Source: CAYHXN01 sp964360605 (GTDB lineage Bacteria > Patescibacteriota > Minisyncoccia > UBA6257 > WO2-44-18). Taken from it: DNA of 10,979 nucleotides. The position numbers and the translations under genes were made by a program. The stretch is taken from NCBI GenBank assembly GCA_964360605.1, contig CAYHXN010000020.1:1-10979 (forward strand), in the 5' to 3' direction. The first letter of the stretch is position 1. Each line of letters starts with the position of its first letter. Shown one piece after another: positions 5,322-10,979 of the stretch. The notes beneath the pieces are model-generated. The model did no database searches. It worked only from the letters and a program-made list of their open reading frames with translations, and was not told the origin of the DNA.

Positions 5322-6662
5322 TTAAACAGTTTTACTTCGTTTATACAAAACCCACAAAAGCGCGGCGGCAACTAATAAAAGTAAAAGAAAGAGTGGGTGC
5401 CCGAGCATGAATCCGCCGAAGTTGGCAAAAAACGCGGTTAAACTCAAATCGTTTAAAGACCCGTCGGGCAGTTGAATAATAATCCGTTCTCCACTGATAG
5501 CTGTTTCGCCGTTAGTTTTGGAAACCGCGCGGAAATAATAAGGTTTGTTTAATTCTAATTTACCGATATCAACGCTGTGAGCGATAACCAAATTTAAATC
5601 TTCGGTTGTGGCATTCGCGTATGTAAAATCCCTGGCTTTTTCAGCTTGAGAAATACTATCGTAGATTACTCGAGAAATAGCGGGGCGGTTAGTTTCCCAA
5701 AGAACCGTAACATTGCCATTACGTTCGCTGGCAACACGCACATTGTAAATGCCTAACTTTTCCGGAACTTCTCTATCAATAAAAACCGTCTGTACATTAG
5801 TAGTTGGGGTCGTACCGGAAGGCGCGCCAGTATCAATTACGGTGATGGAAAAATTTTGATAGGTTTCAAAAAATCCGTTAGAGGCGGCGACGGTAACCGG
5901 ATAAGGTTCTGGCCTGCCTTGGCTAAAATTCGGTACCCAAAGTATTGTTCCTAAAGATAAATTTACGGTTAAGCCGGCCGGGCCATTCGCTAAACGATAG
6001 ACAATCGGCGCCCCGTTCGGACTGTAAATCTGCGGGGTATAAATATAAAGCTGTCCTTCGCGAACCGTGAGCGGAGGATTAAAATTCATAAAAACCGGCC
6101 CGCTGTTCGGAGGAATATTGGTGGTATTGGTGGTATTGGTGTTGCCGGGAGTAGAACCGATACTCTGTCCGCCAACAATAATCTTAACTAGCCTATCAAC
6201 AGAAACTAAACCGTCAAAAGCGCGAAGAGTGATATTATAAGTACCCCCTTGATTAACTCCGGGCTGCCAAGAAAAGGTCCGGTTATCAACATGAAAAGTC
6301 GCGCCGGATGGAAGGTTAAAAGCGCTGTATCCAACAATGTCCAAATCTAGATCGGAGGCAAAAGCCGTGAATTCTAAAAGCTGGTCAACGCCTATATTAA
6401 ATTCGTTGGCACTGGGCGAAATAAAATATGGCGCGCGATTAACGGACGCTTGAACCGTGTTTATGATAGTAAAAGGCGATCCTGAAAAACCATTGTTTTG
6501 GTTATTGCCGTTGCTGTTACCATTATTACTGGACGGAATAGAGCAGAGATTAACATTAGTTAATAGAGCGGAACAGGTAACTAAATTAGCTTTCACCGTA
6601 GAAACAGATAAAAATGACACAGTTAAAGCCAAAACTAAGGCTAAAAATAGCGTATTTTTCAT
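5322..6662 (-). CDS. Secreted Ig-like/fibronectin-type surface protein with C-terminal membrane anchor
   Basis: The 446-residue product is exported and probably displayed on the cell surface; the ligand is unknown. It has a signal peptide (about 1-25, ending VKA), a Ser/Asn/Gly-rich linker (44-60), an Ig-like putative-sugar-binding-type (He_PIG) domain (about 75-165, with LPSGATFHVDNRTFSWQP), a Thr/Asn linker (about 170-187), a second such domain (about 188-277, with GLTVNLSLGTILWVP), a fibronectin-III-like domain (about 300-398, with VTVLWETNRPAISRVIY), and a C-terminal hydrophobic helix (about 422-440) followed by KRSKTV, which would stop transfer. C30 and C40 could form a disulphide. The gene has its own promoter ending 9 nt before the ATG and a hairpin after the stop. 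Domain names are from pattern recognition only. Confidence 0.85.
   Translation of the reverse strand: MKNTLFLALVLALTVSFLSVSTVKANLVTCSALLTNVNLCSIPSSNNGNSNGNNQNNGFSGSPFTIINTVQASVNRAPYFISPSANEFNIGVDQLLEFTAFASDLDLDIVGYSAFNLPSGATFHVDNRTFSWQPGVNQGGTYNITLRAFDGLVSVDRLVKIIVGGQSIGSTPGNTNTTNTTNIPPNSGPVFMNFNPPLTVREGQLYIYTPQIYSPNGAPIVYRLANGPAGLTVNLSLGTILWVPNFSQGRPEPYPVTVAASNGFFETYQNFSITVIDTGAPSGTTPTTNVQTVFIDREVPEKLGIYNVRVASERNGNVTVLWETNRPAISRVIYDSISQAEKARDFTYANATTEDLNLVIAHSVDIGKLELNKPYYFRAVSKTNGETAISGERIIIQLPDGSLNDLSLTAFFANFGGFMLGHPLFLLLLLVAAALLWVLYKRSKTV
6117..6143. repeat. ATTGGTGGT 9-bp tandem repeat coding for a Thr/Asn linker
   Basis: Three units lie at 6117-6125, 6126-6134 and 6135-6143 (the last varies as ATTGGTGTT). 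They are in frame in the Ig-like surface protein gene and encode the Thr-Asn-rich linker between its two Ig-like domains. Such units can change linker length without breaking the frame. Confidence 0.75.
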
Positions 6663-6671
6663 AACGGCTCA

Positions 6672-6700
6672 ATACTAACAAATTTATTGAAACTTGTCAA
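6672..6700 (-). promoter_or_regulatory. Sigma-70-type promoter of the Ig-like surface protein gene
   Basis: On the minus strand there is a perfect -35 TTGACA (6700-6695), a 17-bp spacer, and a -10 TAGTAT (6677-6672) preceded by TGT, making an extended -10. The -10 ends 9 nt before the ATG at 6662, so the transcript would begin about 2-3 nt before the start codon. No Shine-Dalgarno sequence fits in that space. Confidence 0.75.
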
Positions 6701-6710
6701 ATAACACTTT

Positions 6711-7381
6711 TTACGGTCCCGTTGGCGGACCCAAACGTTCTTCTTTAACCTTCTTTTCTATTAACTCTTCGGCCTCCCTTAATTCTTTTAACAAACGATC
6801 TTTATGTTCCTCTTGATCTTCGTGTTCCGAAACTTTTTTTCTTAAATCATCAAAGTGTTGGCTGATTTCCGCGGCAGTTAATTGGCGCTCTTTTTCCTGT
6901 AAGGCTTTTTCTAAAACCGCTGTTTTTTCCCTCATTTCTTTTTCCAACTCCTTTCTTTGGACTGTTCGCACACGAACGAAAGAATATATCAATAATCCAA
7001 CGGAGGCAGCAATAATTAATAAAAGCAGTAACACGACATAAGCATATTTTATTTTTAGAGACCCTAGTACTAAACCAGAAACCACCGAACGGAGTATCCG
7101 CGGGTTGGACCATTCGGACGGCGGGTCGCTTAAAGTCCGCGTTCGCACCATCCACTCCCCGCTTCCTAGTTCTAGTTTTTGAGCGACAAACCATTCGCCG
7201 TTGGAATTGGCGTTAGTCTCCAGAACAACTGGATTGGCGCCTGGTTTTTCAAAATAAATTACCATCGGCAGTTTGGGGTCGGCCCGACCTTCAAGATACA
7301 AAATTTCTTCCAGAGGATAATAAGTATTAGGCGCGACGGAAATTATTGGCGGCGAAGCCTGACGCGCTTGAGCGATATTAA
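6711..7381 (-). CDS. C-terminal part of cohesin-type membrane protein: Ig-like domain, membrane helix, coiled coil (gap-truncated)
   Basis: The reading frame is open from the N gap to 6711. The first residues after the gap are NIAQARQASPPIISVAPN, followed by an Ig-like domain (about 85 residues, with PMVIYFEKPG and NSNGEWFVAQ), a transmembrane helix (YAYVVLLLLLIIAASVGLL), and a highly charged coiled coil of about 75 residues ending GPPTGP. A TTG at 7301 could be read as a start, but the conserved-looking domain continues upstream of it, so that start is artificial. The hydrophobic end of the upstream frame plus NIAQA resembles a second membrane helix or a signal sequence. I therefore think this is the end of the gene starting at 8722, in a different frame only because the gap length is unknown. 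A separate gene starting inside the gap is the alternative. Confidence 0.75.
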
Positions 7382-7391
7382 NNNNNNNNNN
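7382..7391. other. Assembly gap (10 N)
   Basis: Ten consecutive N lie inside coding sequence. The frame upstream (codon starts in phase with 8722) and the frame downstream (in phase with 7301) differ, so the true number of bases here is probably not 10; a length of 8 or 11 modulo 3 would join them. Read literally, the upstream frame would end at 7343 after 12 non-conserved residues. Confidence 0.97.
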
Positions 7392-8722
7392 AAAGTAAAA
7401 AACGAAACCGCCACGCCAACCAATAAAACCAAATGCAATTTTTCTTTAATCTTACGCAAAATACTATAAAAGTCCTCTGAAAAAGCGTGCTTAAGATGAT
7501 GCTGGTGGCGATACCATACTATAATCGCCGCTACCCCAAGTAACATCGCCATAACGGAAATTATATCAATTAATACGCTCCATGGAATAAAGAGAGCAAT
7601 TAAATCCAGTCCTTCTGGCGTAATAAATTGATAAAGCGCGCTGATAATAGTCATAGTAACCGCTTGATCACGGACGTTGCCAGCTTTATCTGTGGCGCGA
7701 ATAATAACCTGATATCGCCCTGAGTCAAAATTAGGCGCTTGGTAGGGAGAACTTACCTCAAAAAAAAGGGATTCGCTTATCTGACCACTGGAAATAGGCA
7801 CGATTTTCATTTCAAAATGATCTAATCCAGAAAGAGCATCAGTAGTAAAAAATCGGAAAATTGGATTACGTTCTCTGGTTCGGCGCGATGGGGATACGGG
7901 AATTGTAAAATCGGCTGGAGCTTCGGTGTCTATCCGGACTACAAAATGCGACAATCCCCCCCAAACCCCTCCGGATTGTTCCCGTAAATGAAAATACCAA
8001 ATGCCGCTATTCAAATTATTAAATAAGGCGGTTGAATTATCAGTTTCAATAATAGCGTCTGGAGCAGTAGACGGATTTTGATCTAAAAGATAACTGTACC
8101 CGTTAGTAAAACGTCCCTTGGGCCAAACTAAAATCGGATTGGGGTCGTTATACCATTTTTCCTGATCCGGATGAGTCGGAGAAGAAATGCTCGGACCCAA
8201 GGGCGGCGGAACGGAGATACTGTAAAACGCGGAAGATTTTTGACCCAAGATATCCGTTCCCTTTCCATCGTGCGCCAAAACGCTCGTGTCGGCGCCGAAG
8301 CTAATCTGACCCTCACCGGGCGCTACCGCCCGAAAAGTTAATCTTAAAACCACGCCCTGCGACGTAGAGATGCCTCCCGGAATGCCACCGACAAAATAAA
8401 TCCTTCCTTCGCGGTTAGAAAATTGCGGCGGAGTCGGCCAAAGTTGAATGATTGATTTACCGGTGGACGGGTTAGCAACTTGGAATAAATTAGGCGGAAA
8501 TCGCAAATCAATTTCTATCGTATTGACTGACTTTCCTTTGGTATCCAATACAATAGAAACGTCAAAGGTACTACCAACTAGAAAAGAACCGATTCCTGGG
8601 TTCAAAAACAAAGTGGCATCATCTACCGCCAACGCCAGATTGGTTAAAAAAAACGTTCCGATAACCGACGTTAAAAACAAAAAAGACGCTGCGCTTCTAT
8701 ATATATATGTAGTGCGAAGCAT
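7392..8722 (-). CDS. Cohesin-domain membrane protein, N-terminal part (truncated by gap)
   Basis: A signal peptide (about 1-32, ending ALA) leads into a cohesin-type domain (about 35-165) with the family pattern of beta strands: STFDVSIVLDTKG, NTIEIDLRFPP, GRIYFVGGIPGG, GVVLRLTFRAVAPGEG and SVLAHDGKGTDIL. Two Ig/FN3-like domains follow (about 173-266 and 267-358; the second ends YQVIIRATDKAGNVRD). Next are a membrane helix (about 383-403), a basic cytoplasmic loop (YRHQHHLKH to RKIKEKLH) and the start of another helix cut by the gap. Joined to 6711-7381, this makes a roughly 670-residue multi-pass protein with two external parts. Cohesins bind dockerins with high affinity, and the next gene upstream encodes a dockerin. 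The gene has its own extended -10 promoter and an ATG nearly at the predicted transcript start. Confidence 0.85.
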
Positions 8723-8731
8723 TATAAGTTA

Positions 8732-8740
8732 ATTATATCA
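8732..8740 (-). promoter_or_regulatory. Extended -10 promoter of the cohesin gene
   Basis: The minus strand reads TGATATAAT (8740-8732), a perfect extended -10 (TGn TATAAT). The -35 position (8760-8755, AGAATA) is a poor match, as is usual for extended -10 promoters. The hexamer ends 9 nt before the ATG at 8722, predicting a leaderless or nearly leaderless mRNA. No clear terminator for the dockerin gene is seen between 8741 and 8795, so readthrough is also possible. Confidence 0.65.
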
Positions 8741-8795
8741 CACAATAATTGCCCTATTCTGTCATTCTAATACGCCAACTAGCGGAAAAGGATCT

Positions 8796-9596
8796 CTAAA
8801 ATACTCTTCGCACAAAAGCCCAAACACCCTTAACGATGTTAGAGATAAAGTTAACCGCTTTTTGTAAAATTCCCGATTTTGGTTGTCCTTCGGCTGGTTT
8901 TTCCGTTGACGGAGTAATGAGCTGCGAAACCGGTTCTTGAACTTGGCTGCCAATCAATGCTAAACCGTTCCGTTGCCGTGCTTGCGGAATAAGCTGGCTA
9001 GTTTCTCCGGAAGCGCCGTTATCGTTAAAGGCGATTATTTTAGCCGTCCAATCGTAGAAAATAACACTAAAATCTTTTGTATCTACTTTAGTATCTTTGT
9101 TTAAGTCGGCTAGTTTTAGATTTTCTGGGTTGTCTTTAATGGAAAGAAAAACGCTAAAATCTTTAAGGTTAGTTTGGCCGTCACAATTAAGATCGCTTAT
9201 CTTAGTAACCGTTGGACAAGGTGGAAGCGTTATCGGCACCGGGAAAATAGCGGGAAATAAAGGCGCTATTGTCGGCGCGAAAGAGCCGGGACCAGACGTG
9301 GTCTGTGACGGCGTTACTGCCGCCTCTACGCTAAAGTATAAAAACCCTGCCCGAATTTCATTTAAGGTAGCGTCAGACGAATTGCTTAAACCAGTGGCGT
9401 GCTGGGTAATCACTCCCCAAAGCTGGGTGCCGTCAGCTGCCGCCCCGTAACCGCCAGGAAAAATCACCGGGTTTAACAACTTAAAACTCCCGCCGTCAGA
9501 ATCAAACTCTTGGGCGAACGATAAAGTAGGATTGAGTATTAAGAATAGAGAACAGAGGACCAGCAAATCCAAAAGGTGCGTTTTTTTAATAATCAT
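8796..9596 (-). CDS. Secreted dockerin-domain protein
   Basis: The 266-residue product has a signal peptide (about 1-28, ending SFA), an N-terminal module (about 34-93: SFKLLNPVIFPGGY to EIRAGFLYFSV), a Pro/Thr-rich linker (95-130) and a dockerin domain (about 131-184). The dockerin has two EF-hand-like calcium loops: D135, N137, D139, G140, D146 and D164, N166, D168, D172, D175. Each loop is followed by FSV, so the duplicated segments are nearly symmetric. In loop 2 the usual Gly is T169. A flexible region follows, then a C-terminal amphipathic, basic helix (about 242-266, KAVNFISNIVKGVWAFVRRVF-like) that could lie on a membrane or bind a partner. It has no sortase motif and no clear membrane-spanning anchor. 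The gene lies 73 nt upstream of the cohesin gene on the same strand, which suggests the two proteins bind each other. Confidence 0.88.
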   Translation of the reverse strand: MIIKKTHLLDLLVLCSLFLILNPTLSFAQEFDSDGGSFKLLNPVIFPGGYGAAADGTQLWGVITQHATGLSNSSDATLNEIRAGFLYFSVEAAVTPSQTTSGPGSFAPTIAPLFPAIFPVPITLPPCPTVTKISDLNCDGQTNLKDFSVFLSIKDNPENLKLADLNKDTKVDTKDFSVIFYDWTAKIIAFNDNGASGETSQLIPQARQRNGLALIGSQVQEPVSQLITPSTEKPAEGQPKSGILQKAVNFISNIVKGVWAFVRRVF

Positions 9597-9602
9597 TTAT
9601 AC

Positions 9603-9608
9603 TATAAA
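9603..9608 (+). promoter_or_regulatory. Candidate -10 for the rightward beta-lactamase-like gene
   Basis: TATAAA (9603-9608) lies 12 nt before the ATG at 9621; TATACT (9598-9603) is an alternative. No convincing -35 is seen, only a T-run near 9581-9587. The site overlaps the leftward dockerin promoter, so the two divergent promoters share a 24-bp intergenic region. Confidence 0.4.
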
Positions 9609-9616
9609 TTATAACA
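9608..9616 (-). promoter_or_regulatory. Extended -10 promoter of the dockerin gene
   Basis: The minus strand reads TGTTATAAT (9616-9608), a perfect extended -10. The hexamer ends 11 nt before the ATG at 9596, so the transcript should start within about 5 nt of the start codon. The -35 position falls inside the divergent gene and does not match the consensus. Confidence 0.65.
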
Positions 9617-9620
9617 AAAA

Positions 9621-10595
9621 ATGATAAAAAGGGTGGCCTTTTTTGGTTTTATTTTTATCTCCGGCTTAGTCGCCGGTTGGATTCTTAGTAGTAGTAATAA
9701 TAATAGTAGTCAATATTTTAACGAAGAAAGGCTTGGTGAGTATGAATTCATTAACCCGCTTTTAGAATGTGAGGGTTCGGATGGTGTGGAATTTAAAGAA
9801 TTGAAATCTTTTAAAACGGCGGTGAAGAGTCTAATCCAAAAGAAACTTGCGGAGCGAAGTTCTAATTTTATTTCTGTTTACTTCCGAGATCTTAATAATG
9901 GTCCGTGGTTTGGTATTAACGAAAAAGAAGCGTTATATCCCGCGAGCTTATTTAAAGTCCCTATAATGGTAGCGTTATTAAAACAAGCGGAGCAAGATAA
10001 TGTTTTTCTTAAAAAAAATCTGTCTTACATTGGCGTAGAGCATCCGAGTAATAAAGCGCAGTATTTTAAACCATCTCAAAAATTGGTTGTCGGTAATATT
10101 TATAGTATAGAAAATCTAATTTATAGAATGATTACGTCTTCTGATAATGATTCAATGGATCTTTTATTAACCAGCGTTGACCCGAATATTTTAAATAGCG
10201 TCTATAAAGATTTCAGAGTAGAAACTCCTAGCGCGGATAATGTATCCACTTATCAAATCAGTGTTAAAAATTATGCTTCTTTTTTTCGTATTCTGTTTAA
10301 TGCTTCCTATTTAAAACCGGAGTTATCAAATCTCGCTTTATCCATATTAAATGAAGTGGAATTTAAAAATGGTTTAATTTCAGGCGTTCCGGCAACCATT
10401 AAAGTTGCGCACAAATTTGGTGAAAGAAATTCATATGATCAAAAACAGCTCCATGATTGCGGGATCGTTTATTATCCTAATCATCCCTACCTTCTATGCG
10501 TGATGACTCGCGGGAATAATTTAGATATATTGGCGAAAACCATTGCTGATATTTCACGGCTGGTTTATCAAGAAATATATAAACAATTTAAATAA
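9621..10595 (+). CDS. Membrane-anchored serine beta-lactamase-like / PBP-fold hydrolase
   Basis: The 324-residue product has an N-terminal membrane anchor or uncleaved signal (about 4-22), a Ser/Asn spacer (23-30) and a class A beta-lactamase-like domain (about 65-320). Catalytic-type motifs are SLFK with nucleophile S109 (109-112, in PASLFKVPIMVALL), SDN (174-176) and KFG (265-267) in place of KTG/KSG. The omega-loop region after SDN shows no clear ExxLN, so the deacylating glutamate of true class A beta-lactamases appears absent. I therefore favour a peptidoglycan-active or other serine hydrolase/PBP-like role outside the membrane over antibiotic resistance. It is the only clear + strand protein gene here, divergent from the dockerin gene by 24 bp, and it ends at a strong terminator. 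The start has no Shine-Dalgarno. Confidence 0.82.
   Translation: MIKRVAFFGFIFISGLVAGWILSSSNNNSSQYFNEERLGEYEFINPLLECEGSDGVEFKELKSFKTAVKSLIQKKLAERSSNFISVYFRDLNNGPWFGINEKEALYPASLFKVPIMVALLKQAEQDNVFLKKNLSYIGVEHPSNKAQYFKPSQKLVVGNIYSIENLIYRMITSSDNDSMDLLLTSVDPNILNSVYKDFRVETPSADNVSTYQISVKNYASFFRILFNASYLKPELSNLALSILNEVEFKNGLISGVPATIKVAHKFGERNSYDQKQLHDCGIVYYPNHPYLLCVMTRGNNLDILAKTIADISRLVYQEIYKQFK
9687..9710. repeat. Trinucleotide repeat (AGT)3(AAT)3(AGT)2
   Basis: Eight in-frame triplets encode Ser-Ser-Ser-Asn-Asn-Asn-Ser-Ser (residues 23-30) just outside the membrane anchor of the beta-lactamase-like protein. It is a flexible stalk made from a simple repeat that could vary in copy number without shifting the frame. 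Confidence 0.8.
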
Positions 10596-10604
10596 ACTAC
10601 CTTT

Positions 10605-10636
10605 AACTAAAAACCGCCTAAAGGCGGTTTTTAGTT
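10605..10636. terminator. Bidirectional intrinsic terminator
   Basis: AACTAAAAACCGCC (10605-10618) pairs perfectly with GGCGGTTTTTAGTT (10623-10636), a 14-bp stem with loop TAAA. A- and T-runs sit on opposite arms, so it can end transcripts from both converging genes, the + strand gene ending at 10595 and the minus gene ending at 10709. The remaining 10637-10708 is A+T-rich with nothing else visible. Confidence 0.88.
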
Positions 10637-10708
10637 TGGACTAGTGGACGATATAGAAGACATAAATATCCATACTGTAAAATATAAATTATAAATTTAA
10701 AATTCCTT

Positions 10709-10979
10709 CTATAGCGTAGGTTCTTCTGGCGGCGGCTCCATCGTTGTTTCTGCTTCGTCTGCCGGAGCCTCTGGCGGAGGCAGGATGGGAAGCTCTAATT
10801 CTGGAATCGGTTCAGTAGATGTACCGGTTGGCTCTTCAACGGCAGGATTCGTTTCGCTCGGTTCAGAGTTTATCAGCAGTTGTTCAGTTGTTGTAGTTGC
10901 CGTTTCTGATTCTTGGCTATACGAATCATAAACCTCCACAATTCTGGTAGCCTCAGCTATATTTCCCGCTTGGTCGATA
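10709..10979 (-). CDS. Partial Ig-like surface protein, C-terminal Pro/Glu/Thr-rich tail
   Basis: The frame is open to the window edge, so only the C-terminus is seen. The first visible residues, IDQAGNIAEATRIVEV, match the last strands of bacterial Ig-like repeats (an AGN-AEATR pattern common in tandem surface modules). Then come about 74 residues low in complexity and rich in Glu, Pro and Thr (for example EPTGTSTEP, LPPPEAP, EPPPEEP), strongly acidic and probably disordered. No membrane helix or sortase motif follows, and the stop is TAG. A GTG at 10939 could be taken as a start, but the Ig-like pattern upstream argues against it. The gene converges on the terminator at 10605-10636. The function is unknown beyond likely surface exposure. 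Confidence 0.7.
   Translation of the reverse strand, partial: IDQAGNIAEATRIVEVYDSYSQESETATTTTEQLLINSEPSETNPAVEEPTGTSTEPIPELELPILPPPEAPADEAETTMEPPPEEPTL

Noticed and set aside
7302..7469. Plus-strand frame 7179-7469 and the literal minus-strand end at 7343 across the N gap
   Set aside because: Both depend on reading through ten unknown bases at a fixed length; the 12 residues after the gap in the upstream frame look random.
9621..10595. Antibiotic-resistance class A beta-lactamase
   Set aside because: KTG is replaced by KFG and the deacylating glutamate motif is not visible, so a resistance function cannot be claimed.
1..10979. UGA recoded to glycine, as in some CPR lineages
   Set aside because: All supported genes read cleanly in the standard code and end in TAA or TAG, with no in-frame TGA needed.

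Overview
The window looks like chromosomal DNA from a Candidate Phyla Radiation (Patescibacteria) bacterium, most likely a Parcubacteria-type lineage. I infer this from gene style, not from a marker gene. The clues are a compact dcw cluster with a MurF that lacks the usual N-terminal domain, several surface proteins built from Ig-like, cohesin and dockerin modules, no recognisable Shine-Dalgarno sequences, and short G+C-rich palindromes scattered between and inside genes. The genetic code looks standard: stops are TAA or TAG and nothing suggests UGA recoding. A run of 10 N at 7382-7391 shows this is a draft scaffold.

Left part (1-5060). A tRNA-Glu(CTC) gene at 29-101 on the + strand abuts the 3' end of a minus-strand division and wall cluster read from right to left: mraZ, rsmH, ftsL-like, ftsI-like PBP, murF. 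Spacing is 23 nt or less from the longer rsmH start, and ftsI and murF overlap as TAATG. Upstream of mraZ lie an octamer repeat, a multi-hairpin element (4807-4937), a helically phased array of TGGGG motifs on the minus strand that looks like a MraZ operator, two inverted DnaA-box sequences, and a second, larger multi-hairpin element (5061-5196).

Middle part (5281-9596). After a hairpin terminator come minus-strand genes for exported proteins. They are an Ig-like/FN3 protein with a C-terminal membrane anchor, a cohesin-domain membrane protein split by the N gap (probably one gene, 6711-8722), and a secreted dockerin protein. A cohesin gene beside a dockerin gene suggests a matched surface attachment pair. 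Each intact start in this group has an extended -10 element 9-11 nt upstream of the ATG, so these mRNAs are probably leaderless or nearly so.

Right part (9597-10979). A 24-bp divergent promoter region drives the dockerin gene leftward and a membrane-anchored serine beta-lactamase-like/transpeptidase-fold protein rightward. That gene ends at a perfect bidirectional terminator shared with a convergent partial gene, whose visible part is the end of an Ig-like domain plus a Pro/Glu/Thr-rich tail. Overall, the window joins a peptidoglycan/division operon to a block of cell-surface protein genes.
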